Assembly: GCF_013407855.1 (NCBI RefSeq)
Contig: NZ_JACBZH010000001.1
Coordinates: 1,984,001 to 2,048,000 of the forward strand
Source: Actinopolymorpha rutila
GTDB taxonomy: Bacteria; Actinomycetota; Actinomycetes; Propionibacteriales; Actinopolymorphaceae
Reading direction: 5' to 3'
Length of the DNA: 64,000 nucleotides
The notes under the pieces are model-generated. The model searched no databases. It was not told where the DNA came from and saw only the letters and a list, made by a program, of their open reading frames with translations. A program made the translations under genes and the position numbers. This document shows, piece after piece, positions 18,793 to 27,771 of the stretch; position 1 is the first letter of the stretch, and every line of letters begins with the position of its first letter.

Positions 18793-19538
18793 CCTCGCCC
18801 ACGACCCGCTCCACGAGCACCGACCCGACCGCGACCCCGAACGCGCCCGTGCCGCCCGGCCAGGTGCTGATCTTCGACGCCGACGACACGCTGTGGGAGA
18901 TGAACCAGCTGTTCGAGCGGGTCATCGAGGACTACCTCGACTGGCTCGAACACCCCACCCTCGACCGGACGGCGATCCGGCGCATCCTGGACGACATCGA
19001 GGCCGCCAACGCCGTCGCGCACGGGTACGGCAGCAAGGTGTTCCTGCGCAGCCTCGGCGAGTGCCTGGAACACCTGCGTGCCCGGCCCGCGACCGCTCGG
19101 GAGCGCGCCGAGATCGACGAGCTCGCGGTGGCCCTGATCGAGCACCGGGTCGAGCTGCTGCCCGGCGTCGCGCAGACCCTGGACACCCTCGGCCGGCGCC
19201 ACCAGCTGCGGCTGCTCACCAAGGGCGACCTCGAGGAGCAGCAACGCAAGATCGACGTGTCCAACCTCGCGCACCACTTCGCCGGCATCCACATCGTCGC
19301 GGAGAAGCGGGTGGACACCTACGTCGAGCTCACCGCCACCCACGCCCTGGAGCCCGCCCGCACCTGGATGATCGGCAACTCCCCGAAGTCCGACATCAAC
19401 CCGGCGCGGCAGGCGGGGATGAACGCGGTCTTCATCCCCAACCAGCACACCTGGGTGCTCGAACACGACGAGGTGGACCCCGCCGACACCGGCGTACTCC
19501 GGCTGGACGCGTTCACCGACCTGCTCGACCACTTCTGA
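18789..19538 (+). CDS. HAD-family hydrolase
   Basis: 249 residues with a short Thr/Pro-rich leader. The HAD motif I is LIFDADDTLWEM (Asp30, Asp32), motif II is LLTKGD, and motif III/IV is MIGNSPKSDINPARQAGM. A four-helix cap region lies between. Likely a phosphatase; substrate unknown. ATGA overlap with the deaminase gene suggests nucleoside or sugar-phosphate salvage, which is an inference from position. Confidence 0.9.
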   Translation: MTSPTTRSTSTDPTATPNAPVPPGQVLIFDADDTLWEMNQLFERVIEDYLDWLEHPTLDRTAIRRILDDIEAANAVAHGYGSKVFLRSLGECLEHLRARPATARERAEIDELAVALIEHRVELLPGVAQTLDTLGRRHQLRLLTKGDLEEQQRKIDVSNLAHHFAGIHIVAEKRVDTYVELTATHALEPARTWMIGNSPKSDINPARQAGMNAVFIPNQHTWVLEHDEVDPADTGVLRLDAFTDLLDHF

Positions 19539-19539
19539 G

Positions 19540-19589
19540 CCCGTACGACCTCTGAAACCCGTACGACCTCTGAAAACCCGTACGACCTC
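19540..19589 (+). repeat. Three direct repeats after the HAD gene
   Basis: Three copies of CCCGTACGACCTC start at 19540, 19558 and 19577, linked by TGAAA-type spacers, directly behind the HAD stop codon. Period 18-19 bases. Confidence 0.9.
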
Positions 19590-19622
19590 GGAGTCCCCAC
19601 AACCCGAATCCCGGAGGTGGCG

Positions 19623-20075
19623 ATGCCCGGCCGGCGTGACCGTGCGCTCACCGAACCCGTCGTGTCGTGCGTCTTCGTCTGCCACGACGGCCACGGTCGG
19701 GTGCTGCTGGCCCGTCGCGGCGCGGGCGCCCGGGACGAGCCCGGCTCGTGGGACTGCGGCGCAGGGGCGCTCGAACACGGGGAGTCGTTCGAGGCGGCGG
19801 TGGCACGCGAGGTGAAGGAGGAGTACGCCACCGACGCACGGACGGTGACGACTCTCGGCGTACGCAACGTCCTGCGCGGTGAGCCGGTCTCGCACTGGGT
19901 GGCGGTCGTGTTCGCGGTCGCGGTCGACCCGGACACCGTCTCGATCGGGGAGCCGCACAAGTTCGACGCCCTGGGATGGTTCCCCCTGGAATCGTTGCCC
20001 GGACCGCGGCATTCCCAGCTGGACGACACCCTGAAGATGTTCGGTACGTGGCTGGCTACGGAACCAACGGGGTGA
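19623..20075 (+). CDS. Nudix hydrolase
   Basis: 150 residues. Nudix box GALEHGESFEAAVAREVKEE starts near residue 48. The fold is complete, including the downstream HKFDALGWFPLESLPGP. GGAGG is 6 bases before the ATG. It acts on an unidentified nucleoside diphosphate derivative. Three direct repeats separate it from the HAD gene. Confidence 0.9.
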   Translation: MPGRRDRALTEPVVSCVFVCHDGHGRVLLARRGAGARDEPGSWDCGAGALEHGESFEAAVAREVKEEYATDARTVTTLGVRNVLRGEPVSHWVAVVFAVAVDPDTVSIGEPHKFDALGWFPLESLPGPRHSQLDDTLKMFGTWLATEPTG

Positions 20076-20179
20076 CCAAGGGCCGAAGCGGTGAGATGAT
20101 CTCGGGACACGCCCCAGCTCGACACGGCTCGGTGGGCTCGCCTCGGTGAGCTCGTCCCCCACGACCGGTAGGGAGCCTC

Positions 20180-21883
20180 GTGATCGTTCTCCGCGCTCGC
20201 ATCACCTCCGCCCGGGTGGCGGCCAGGGTGGTGCCCGTGTGGGGTCCGGTGTGGCTTGCCGCAGTGTGGGTCCGGGCCGCCCAGCAGCTCGCGTTCCACT
20301 ATCGGCGCGAGGAGGCGGCCGCGGCCGCGCGTTCGGGCGTGCACTGCTGGCGTGCCCTGGACGCCCGCCGGCCCGACCGGCACGGTGCCCCACTGGCCCG
20401 GGCCCTGGGCGTGCTCGCCGAACGCCTGGCCGATCTCGGCTCGGTCGGCGAGGCGCTCGTCGTGGCTGAGGAGGCGGTCGCGCTCGCCGAACGACAGGAG
20501 AGCGCGGACGTCGTGACGCTCGCCGCCACTCGGTCAGCCCTGTCCGTCGTCTACGCGCACGCCGAGCGGCCCGACGAGTCGCTGCTCGCGGTCGAACGCG
20601 CGGTCCACCTGCTGCGGCCGCTGGACGTCGCCCCGAGCCGGACCGCGGTGGCCGTCCTAGCCGCCGGGCTGAGCCGGCTGGGTGGCCTCCTGGCCGCCAC
20701 CGGGCGCCACGAGGAGGCGCTGGCGGCCTACGGCGAGGCGGTGCTTCGGTACCAGCGGCTGTTCCGGCGGGGATGCTGGCGTTACACCGTCCCCTACCTC
20801 GGCGCCCAGGGCGAGCTGGCCCGCCAGCTGGGTGCCCTCGGACGTTATGCCGAGGCGCTCGAGCAGGGCGCCCGGCCGCTGGCGTACTTCCAGCTGATGG
20901 CCGGCGCCTATCCGGCCGAGTACCGCTGCGTCCAGGCGGCCCTGCTCACCGAGGTGGCGCGGTGGCGCGGCGCCCTCGGCCAGCACGCGGAGGCGCTGGA
21001 CGGCGCCGACCTCGCGGTGTCGTTGTTCCGGCACGAGCTCGACGTCCAGCCCGAGCGGGCCGGCGCCGGTCTGGCGTACGCCCTGCGGTGCCTCGCCGTC
21101 CAGTTGCACGCCCAGGGCAGGCCCGACGACGCGATCGTCGCGCTGGAGGAGGCGGTCGCCCTCCGCCAACGGCTGGCGACGGGGTCGCCCGCCCAGCTGT
21201 GGCCGCTGGCGGTGCTGCTGGTGGAGTTCGCCGACCTCATGTGGGAGCTGGGCCGGCGGGTGCCCGCGATCCGGCTCACCGCCGAACGCGTGGCCGTCGA
21301 CCGGCGGCTCCTCGCCGCGAACGTCGCCGGGATCGACGTCTCGGGCGCCGACACCGAACACGTCCTGGCCCGCGACCTCTACCTGCTCGGCGTCCGCTGC
21401 CGGGCGACCGGCCAGTCGGAGGAGGCGGCCCAGGCGGTCGAGGAAGCCATCGCGGTGCTGCGGTCCCGGGCGGCGAGGTTCGCGGACGACCAGGCGGTGC
21501 CGGCGGACGCCGTACTCTCCGACGACTCCCGGCACGCCGACGACGGCGGCGCCCTGCCCGACGACCCACGACGCGACGATCCGCGACGCGAGGACGTACG
21601 GCGTGATGACGTCCTGGCCGACGGGGTGCTGGCCGACGACGTCCTCGCCGACGACGCTCTGCTCGAGGACGAGCTGACCGGTGCCCGGCGGCTCCACCTG
21701 AGCGAGCGGGCGTGGCAGGACGACCAGGCACTACTGGCCGACGCGCTGGAGGAGATGGCACACCTCTACGACGCGCGCGGCTACCTCGTGGAGGCGTTCG
21801 TGGCGATCGACGAGTCCGTGGCGATCCGGGAACACCTGGCGTTCCCGCCGGTCAGGAACTCATCGGCACCTGGTGAGGCCTGA
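20180..21883 (+). CDS. TPR-repeat protein
   Basis: 567 residues built of tetratricopeptide-like helical pairs (for example GEALVVAEEAVALAER, GRHEEALAAYGEAVL, GRPDDAIVALEEAV, GQSEEAAQAVEEAI). GTG start with GGGAGCC upstream. A low-complexity, Asp/Arg-rich insertion near residues 450-500 (repeats of DDPRR and VLADD) interrupts the helices. No catalytic domain or signal peptide. Its 3' end overlaps the convergent alpha/beta-hydrolase gene by 32 bases. Function unknown; probably a protein-interaction scaffold. Confidence 0.8.
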   Translation: MIVLRARITSARVAARVVPVWGPVWLAAVWVRAAQQLAFHYRREEAAAAARSGVHCWRALDARRPDRHGAPLARALGVLAERLADLGSVGEALVVAEEAVALAERQESADVVTLAATRSALSVVYAHAERPDESLLAVERAVHLLRPLDVAPSRTAVAVLAAGLSRLGGLLAATGRHEEALAAYGEAVLRYQRLFRRGCWRYTVPYLGAQGELARQLGALGRYAEALEQGARPLAYFQLMAGAYPAEYRCVQAALLTEVARWRGALGQHAEALDGADLAVSLFRHELDVQPERAGAGLAYALRCLAVQLHAQGRPDDAIVALEEAVALRQRLATGSPAQLWPLAVLLVEFADLMWELGRRVPAIRLTAERVAVDRRLLAANVAGIDVSGADTEHVLARDLYLLGVRCRATGQSEEAAQAVEEAIAVLRSRAARFADDQAVPADAVLSDDSRHADDGGALPDDPRRDDPRREDVRRDDVLADGVLADDVLADDALLEDELTGARRLHLSERAWQDDQALLADALEEMAHLYDARGYLVEAFVAIDESVAIREHLAFPPVRNSSAPGEA

Positions 21884-23315
21884 GGTTCTTCTGCAGGAAG
21901 CCGGTCACCTGGTCCTCCCAGGCCGCGATCCGGGTCGCGTACGCCTGCAGGCTCGGGGTGTCGGGCAGCTTCCACAAGGTGACCGTGCCCGGGGCGGTGC
22001 GCCGGTACAACTGGCCCGCCCGGATCTGTCCGCGCTCGGCGACCAGCAGCACCTTGTGCGGGCGCATCGCCCTGATGTCGTGCCGCAGGCTCCGCGGCGG
22101 AAGTGAGCCCCGAAGCACGGCAGCCGTGGCGTACTCGACGTTCTCGGTGACCCGTTGCAGCCAGCCGGTCGGCGTGCCCGGGATACGCAGGGTGTCGGCG
22201 GGGGAGCGCCGCCCGACGCCCTCCGCGACGACCGCGCGGATCCGGCCGTCGTGCACCGACGCGGCCATCGCCGCCTCGCCACCCCGGCCCAGGCCGATCA
22301 CCCCGATCTTGGACCGGCGTACGCCGTAGTGGTGGGCCAGAAACTTGACCCCGGCGTAGATGTCGCGTTCGCCGGTCCAGCCGAGGTCCATCGCGTCGCC
22401 CTCGCTCAGCCCGGTGCCACGCGGGTCGTACAGCAGGACGCCGTACCCGTGGTCGGCCAGCAGCGCCGCCTGCGGGAGGACGTTGGAGCGGGTCATGCCG
22501 GCGTCGGGTGCCAGGACGACCGCGGCGGAGTTGCGGGACGGGATGTACCACCCGCGCAGGAGCACGCCGTCGGAGGTGTGCAGCTCCACGTCGTCGTACA
22601 CGAACCCCTTGTCGCCCGGGTCGAGCTTGTCCAGCAGCGCGGGCGGCGGGTTCACCGCGGCCACGCCGGCCACGACGGGCGGCAGCAGCAGCGCTGCCGC
22701 GACCACCGAGGTGACCAGGACGGGCAGCCGCAGCCACCGGCGCAGAGTTCTGCCGTACGCCAGAACGGACGCCAGCAGCAGCGGGAGCCCCACCACGACC
22801 AGGATCACCCCGGCCATCGCCCGCAACGACAGGCCGTCGGCGCTCGCGTGCGGCAGCCCGATCCCGAACCCGGCGGCCACATCAACCAGCCCGACCACGG
22901 CGGCCAGCCTGGCCCGCCGGCGCGGTGCACCACCACGCTGGGCACGCAGGACGAGCAGCGCGGCGGCCACGATCACCAGCAGGCGCGCCACCCGGCCGAG
23001 GAACGTGCCGCCCGGCGCGAGCACGATCAGCAAGCCGACGGCGGACACCTTCGTCGCCTGGGGGAGGAACCGCAGCGGGGGTTTCGGCTTCCGCCAGACC
23101 GGGCGGTGCCCGACCCAGCGGCCCAGCCGCCGGAGCACCCGCCGCCGGATGGGTGTGCGCTTCGGCCGCCCGGCGCGCCTGCCGCGGCGGGCGTGCCAGC
23201 GGTGCTTGTCGCTGCTGCCCGGCTTGCCGGCCTTGCCGCGCTTGCGGCGTTTCCAGCGCTCCCGGCGCGACGGGCGTTCGGGGAGTTCGGGGCGTTCAGG
23301 TGCGATGACCGCCAC
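21852..23315 (-). CDS. Membrane-anchored alpha/beta-hydrolase-like protein, catalytic triad lost
   Basis: 487 residues. A very basic N-terminus (about 1-85) precedes several membrane helices (about 85-235), then an alpha/beta-hydrolase domain (DGVLLRGWYIPS, GYGVLLYDPRGTGLSEG). The nucleophile elbow reads GLGRGG instead of GxSxGG: Ser is Gly (codon at 22287-22289). The usual acid and His positions read AERGQIRAGQ and LPDTPSLQAY, so those residues also look absent. I chose the GTG at 23315 because AAGGAGG precedes it. Probably a non-enzymatic relative. Confidence 0.85.
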   Translation of the reverse strand: MAVIAPERPELPERPSRRERWKRRKRGKAGKPGSSDKHRWHARRGRRAGRPKRTPIRRRVLRRLGRWVGHRPVWRKPKPPLRFLPQATKVSAVGLLIVLAPGGTFLGRVARLLVIVAAALLVLRAQRGGAPRRRARLAAVVGLVDVAAGFGIGLPHASADGLSLRAMAGVILVVVGLPLLLASVLAYGRTLRRWLRLPVLVTSVVAAALLLPPVVAGVAAVNPPPALLDKLDPGDKGFVYDDVELHTSDGVLLRGWYIPSRNSAAVVLAPDAGMTRSNVLPQAALLADHGYGVLLYDPRGTGLSEGDAMDLGWTGERDIYAGVKFLAHHYGVRRSKIGVIGLGRGGEAAMAASVHDGRIRAVVAEGVGRRSPADTLRIPGTPTGWLQRVTENVEYATAAVLRGSLPPRSLRHDIRAMRPHKVLLVAERGQIRAGQLYRRTAPGTVTLWKLPDTPSLQAYATRIAAWEDQVTGFLQKNLRPHQVPMSS

Positions 23316-23655
23316 GTCCGGCCTCCTTGCGGCGCGATGCCGGGTAGGAGGCACCCACCGACGGGGCGTCGCACGGACCATGTGGGGCTTGGTTCGAGCC
23401 GAGCCCGCCTCGGTCGGTCGTGACCGGACCGTCCCCCTCGCGGTGGTCGCGTACCTGAGTCGCCGGTGGGTGCCAAACCCACGATGCGGTCCGGGGCGCG
23501 GACAGACCCAGGGGACAAAGGTCGTCCGGAGGACCGGTCCGTCCCGGCCGGCTCGGGACGAGGGTCACGCACACACGACTCACCCGGGTCGGATGTGGTG
23601 CCGACCCGGGTGAGGTGCTGGTGCTGGTGCTGCAGGTCTGAGCGGCGGTGCGCGC
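23316..23655. other. Intergenic region with terminator
   Basis: 340 bases without a supported gene. Contains the promoter region of the hydrolase gene and the hairpin at 23579-23614. Confidence 0.4.
23579..23614 (-). terminator. Terminator hairpin downstream of the SDR gene
   Basis: Perfect 14-bp stem (CTCACCCGGGTCGG paired with CCGACCCGGGTGAG), loop of 8 bases, 41 bases past the stop of the minus-strand epimerase gene. No T-tract. Confidence 0.65.
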
Positions 23656-24645
23656 CTACTGGCCGGCGGCGGCGATCAGCTTGTCGAACGTCGCGTTGAG
23701 GTCGTCGTCGACCTGCCGGCGTTCGGGGTGGGCGTCGTACCACTCGACGATCTCGCGGGCCCCGGCCGAGAACGGGATCGTCGCCACGTAGTCGGGCACC
23801 AGCGCCTTGACCTTGCTGTTGTCGAAGATCACCGAGTGTGCCTTGTCGCCGAGCAGCGCGCCCTCCAGCGAGGGCTCGGCCGCCACGATCGTGTCGGACG
23901 CGACGTGGACCAGGTTCGCCTCGACGCCCAGGGCGGTGCCCATCGCGGTGTAGATCTGGTTCCAGGTCAGCGACTCGTCGGAGGTGATGTGGAAGCTGTC
24001 CCCGACGGCGGCCGGCTGTCCCAGCAGACCGACGAACGCCTTGGCGAAGTCGACGTGGTGTGTCAGCGCCCACAGCGAGGTGCCGTCACCGTGCACCACG
24101 ACCGGCAGGCCGCGGCGCATCCGGTCCAGGTCGGTCCAGTTGCCGGTGAGCGGGATGGCGGTGCGGTCGTAGGTGTGGGACGGACGCACGATCGTGGCCG
24201 GGAAGCCGTTGTCGCGGTACGCCTCGACCAGGAGGTTCTCGCAGGCGATCTTGTTGCGGGAGTACTCCCAGTGCGGGTTGCGCAACGGCGTCGACTCCAC
24301 GATCGGCAGCCGGGCCGGGGGAGTCTGGTACGCCGAGGCGGAGCTGATGAAGACGTACTGCCCGGTGCGGCCGGTGAACAGCTCCACGTCGGTGCGCACG
24401 TGGTCCGGGGTGAACGCGACGAAGTCGACCACCACGTCGAACTCACGGTCGCCGAGTGCCGCCCGTGCCGACTCGGGGTCGCGGATGTCGCCCTGAATCA
24501 CCTCGGCGCCCTCGGGCACGGAGCGGATCGAGGTCGAGCCGCGGTTGAGGATGGTGAGGTCGACACCGGACTCGACGGCGCGGGCGCCGCACGCCGAACT
24601 GATGATGCCGGTACCGCCGATGAACAAGACCTTGAGCGACGTCAT
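23656..24645 (-). CDS. NAD-dependent epimerase/dehydratase (extended SDR)
   Basis: 329 residues, Rossmann fold. The cofactor motif FIGGTGIIS is at the N-terminus, VFISSASAYQTP carries the Ser region and YSRNK carries the catalytic Tyr/Lys. Closest in style to sugar-nucleotide or isoflavone-like reductases with HVASDTI and VIFDNSKVKALVPDY. Substrate unknown. ATG at 24645. Confidence 0.88.
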   Translation of the reverse strand: MTSLKVLFIGGTGIISSACGARAVESGVDLTILNRGSTSIRSVPEGAEVIQGDIRDPESARAALGDREFDVVVDFVAFTPDHVRTDVELFTGRTGQYVFISSASAYQTPPARLPIVESTPLRNPHWEYSRNKIACENLLVEAYRDNGFPATIVRPSHTYDRTAIPLTGNWTDLDRMRRGLPVVVHGDGTSLWALTHHVDFAKAFVGLLGQPAAVGDSFHITSDESLTWNQIYTAMGTALGVEANLVHVASDTIVAAEPSLEGALLGDKAHSVIFDNSKVKALVPDYVATIPFSAGAREIVEWYDAHPERRQVDDDLNATFDKLIAAAGQ

Positions 24646-24803
24646 ACGGTCGGAGACTCCTCTGCTCGCTCTGCTCGCGGGCCCCTGAGCGCCGGGGTGG
24701 CGTACGGGTCTGGCCCTGCCATCCTTCCACCGCGCGACCGGAGTCGCTTCGGCCGCTTCCGGTGCTGGTCGCCGGCGTCGCGGCTCTGCTCGGCGGTCGG
24801 CGG

Positions 24804-25238
24804 TCAGCGGTCGGTGCCCGGGTCGAGCACCGGCTTCAGGTCCAGGACCGGGGTGCCGTCCAGCGCCTCCAGGTCGGCCACCCGGATCCGGAGGCCGTCC
24901 ACGGTAAGGATGCGCACCCGGTGCAGGCCGATCGGGTTCGGGCGGTCCGGTGAGCGGGTGCTGAAGACGCCGGTGAGCGGCCTGGTCCGGTCGTCGCGCG
25001 GATGGACGGCGAGGACGTCCCGGTCGGCGCGGTGCAGCCACGTGAGTACGAGGACGTCGGTGCCGGGCCGTAGATCGTGCAGGCCGTCCTTGACCTCTGG
25101 CACGAACACGAGGGTCGCCTCAGGTGCTCCCTCGTCACCCTGCTTGGGTGCGGTCGCCGGGTCCCGCAGCGGAGACTCCACCCGGCCGATCGGCCTCAAG
25201 TCGTACTGGGGACACTCCCCGCTCGTCTCCTGCTCCAC
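24804..25238 (-). CDS. trmO: tRNA m6t6A37 methyltransferase TrmO (TsaA/YaeB)
   Basis: 144 residues; methylates t6A37 of tRNA using SAM. Signatures are LRPIGRVESPLRD, VFVPEVKDGLHDL, LTWLHRADRD and FSTRSPDRPNPIGLHRVRI. The GTG at 25238 is chosen since AGGAAGG sits about 7 bases upstream; the longer GTG start at 25307 adds 23 unconserved residues. Confidence 0.88.
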   Translation of the reverse strand: MEQETSGECPQYDLRPIGRVESPLRDPATAPKQGDEGAPEATLVFVPEVKDGLHDLRPGTDVLVLTWLHRADRDVLAVHPRDDRTRPLTGVFSTRSPDRPNPIGLHRVRILTVDGLRIRVADLEALDGTPVLDLKPVLDPGTDR

Positions 25239-25356
25239 CGGGTTGCCTTCCTGTGCTCGGCGCTCGAACCACCTGCGTTCTGCCGTATCGTGCCCGATTC
25301 CGGTCACCGGTCCCGCACGGAGCTAACCTGCGCGACCCCCAACCGCACTATGGGGC

Positions 25357-26249
25357 ATGTCCCAGTCCGGTTCGGCAGTCGACGGGCCCGACGACGATCC
25401 CGGAGAGGATGTGGCGGACGCTGCGGACGACGTGCTGGTCGTCCGTGCGCGGGCAGGTGACAAGGCGGCGTTCGCCGCGCTCGTCCTTCGCCACGGCGAC
25501 CAGGCGCGCCGGCTTGCCGAACGCGTGCTGAACGACCCCGACCTTGCCCGGGACGCGAGCCAGGAAGCGATCGTCGTGGCACTGGTGAGCCTTGGGCGAC
25601 TTGCCAACCCGCGCAGCTTCGGGCCGTGGCTGGGTGGAATCGCGTTGAACGTCGCCCGTCGCTGGCTGCAGGAGTTCAGCAGAAGGCGCTGTCAAGGCGC
25701 GCTTGCACCAGGCGCGAGCCGCGCTCGCAGCCACTGTCCGAAACGTCGACACAGCCGCGTTGGGTGGACGTCTCCGTCGCCGGGATCCGGCGGCCCGACG
25801 GCGAGGACGCCGCCCTCAAGGTGCACGTCGTGATCCTGCAGGAGAACGGTGGCAGCAGGGAGCTTCCGATCGGCGTTCTCGCCAACGCTGCCGTCGCGCT
25901 GACCATGATCGTGGAGAGCGTGGAGATGCCACGCCCGATGACACACCAGTTCACCGCGAACCTGCTCGGCACGGCCGGCGCCCGGGTCACCGAGGTGCGG
26001 ATCAACGAACTCGCCGGCGGCACCTTCTACGCGTCGGTGCTGCTGGACGGCCCGGCCGGGCAAGGCGAGGTTGACGCCCGGCCGAGCGACGCGTTGTGCC
26101 TGGCCTGCATCACGGGTGCGCCGATCCGCGTCGACGAGCGCGTCTTCGGCGAGTCGGAAACGACCGGCAGCAGCTATGAATGGCGCGCTTATCCGACCAC
26201 CGAGTCCGACCTGGCCGAGGAGATCCGCCGCGCTTCGGGAGCGAAGTAG
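25357..26249 (+). pseudogene. Broken sigma-70-like / bifunctional-nuclease fusion gene
   Basis: Three frames in series. 25357-25680 encodes sigma region 2 (VRARAGDKAAFAALVLRHGD, DASQEAIVVALVSLGRL, FGPWLGGIALNVARRWLQEF). The next frame starts at AEGAVKARLHQARAAL, the end of sigma region 4, so nearly all of region 4 is deleted. A third frame from about 25760 encodes a DUF151/BFN domain: LQENGGSRELPIGV, ESVEMPRPMTHQF, GTFYASVLLDG, EVDARPSDALCLA. Intact sigma-BFN fusions are known in actinobacteria (from family knowledge). Here at least two frame breaks prevent a single product; the BFN part alone might still be translated. Confidence 0.75.
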
Positions 26250-26279
26250 CCCGGGGTAGTGCCCGGGTAGTGCGGAACC

Positions 26280-27152
26280 TCAGGCGTGCAGGTGACCCCA
26301 GGTGACTCGTCCCTCGACACGTAGGTCGAGCCGGTCACCGACGCGGCCGATCTCGCCCGCCGCCACGAGGTCGTCGATCAGGTCGCGGATCGCCCGGTCG
26401 AACTCCGCCACCGTCGCCTCGCCCATGTGGGTGCGGGAGCCGCCCACCTGTGAATGCCGGGCCTCGACGAACTCCTCCACCGTCGGCCGCCAGACCTCGG
26501 GACCGCACGATCGCTCACCGAGCTTGGTGAAGTGGCCGTGGCGCTCCAGTTCGCCGGGCACGTCGCGCCGCCGGTAGTCGCGTACGGGGGAGTAGCGAGC
26601 GAAGATCTCACCCAGCCGGGAGCTCATCGCGGGCGGTCCGTCCCAGGAACGCTCGACCACGGCGAGCACGGCGTTCGGCGCCGACGCCCGGGCGAACCTC
26701 GGCAACGCGACGTCCCAGTCCATCCAGTGCAGGCTCTCGCCGGCGGTGATCAGGGCGTACGGCGGATCGAGTTCGGCGTCCTCGGCCGTGCCCCGACGCC
26801 AACACAGCTTGGGGTTGTCGCCTCCGGGAAGCTCCCGGCCACGCGCGAGCATGGCCGCCGACCTGTCCACGGCGTGGACCCGGTCGACCAGCGGTGCCAG
26901 CCGTCGCGCCAGCTCACCGGTCCCGCAGCCGATGTCGAGCACGGCCCGCGGATGGTCGCCGGCGAGGTCGGTCAGCTCGGCCAGCAGCCGGATCAGGTCG
27001 TCGGGGTAGGGCGGGCGCCGGTCGTAGACCTCGACGATCAGGCGGTCCTGGAACCACCCGCCGTAGTCCGCGCGACCGGTGCCCCCGGTTGTCCGGGCGC
27101 CACCAGGTTGAGTGCTGTCATTGCTGTTACCGCCGGCCGACTTCGTGGTCAT
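26280..27152 (-). CDS. Class I SAM-dependent methyltransferase
   Basis: 290 residues, start at 27152 (MTTKSAGGNS). Motif I is AVLDIGCGTGELARRLAPL, followed by VHAVDRSAAML; WFQDRLIVEVYDRRPPYPDD precedes it as in ubiquinone/trans-aconitate-type methyltransferases. An AGAAAGAG site is just before the ATG. Substrate unknown. Divergent from the acetyltransferase at 27225. Confidence 0.88.
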   Translation of the reverse strand: MTTKSAGGNSNDSTQPGGARTTGGTGRADYGGWFQDRLIVEVYDRRPPYPDDLIRLLAELTDLAGDHPRAVLDIGCGTGELARRLAPLVDRVHAVDRSAAMLARGRELPGGDNPKLCWRRGTAEDAELDPPYALITAGESLHWMDWDVALPRFARASAPNAVLAVVERSWDGPPAMSSRLGEIFARYSPVRDYRRRDVPGELERHGHFTKLGERSCGPEVWRPTVEEFVEARHSQVGGSRTHMGEATVAEFDRAIRDLIDDLVAAGEIGRVGDRLDLRVEGRVTWGHLHA

Positions 27153-27224
27153 GACTCTTTCTAGCAAGGGTCGTCCGGGAAGGCCCGTCCCTCGGCGTCG
27201 GCGGGCTGCCGTACGGTCACCGGC

Positions 27225-27731
27225 ATGCCTACATGGACGATCAACCCGGAGTCGGTGGACGGGTCCTGGGTGGACGAGGCGATCCGGGAATACTTCACCG
27301 AGGTCGGCGCACGGATTCTCGGTCGCCCGGCCACCGACGACGAGTTGCGGACTGCCCTGGTCGACGACCCGCACCACGACCTGCGTCCTCCGCACGGCGA
27401 GTTCCTGGTCGCCCGGGATGAGGGTGGCGCACTCCTCGGCTACGCCGGGGTTCGGCTGCTCCCCGCCGTCCCTGGGGCCGCCGAGTTGAAGCGCATGTAC
27501 GTACGCCCGGCCGGCCGCGGGGCGGGCGTGGGCCGGGGGCTGTTGCTGGCGGTGGAGACGACGGCCCGGAGGCTCGGCGCCGCCCGGATCGTGCTGGAGA
27601 CGAACGACGAGCTTTCCGAAGCACGCTCGCTGTACGAGGCGCGCGGTTATCACGAAACCGTTCCGTACCAGGCGTCCCACGACGGCGCCGACCACTGGTA
27701 CGCCAAGCCACTCGCGGCCGATCCTGGTTGA
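27225..27731 (+). CDS. GNAT acetyltransferase
   Basis: 168 residues. The acetyl-CoA-binding motif is MYVRPAGRGAGVGRGLLLAVE, and the final strand LYEARGYHETVPY is typical of GNAT proteins. N-terminal MPTWTINPESVDGSW. Substrate unknown. The next gene is a second, unrelated GNAT protein 40 bases downstream. Confidence 0.9.
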   Translation: MPTWTINPESVDGSWVDEAIREYFTEVGARILGRPATDDELRTALVDDPHHDLRPPHGEFLVARDEGGALLGYAGVRLLPAVPGAAELKRMYVRPAGRGAGVGRGLLLAVETTARRLGAARIVLETNDELSEARSLYEARGYHETVPYQASHDGADHWYAKPLAADPG

Positions 27732-27771
27732 GCAGGCCTCGGATCCAATGGTCCCGGCCTACTCTCTGGGC

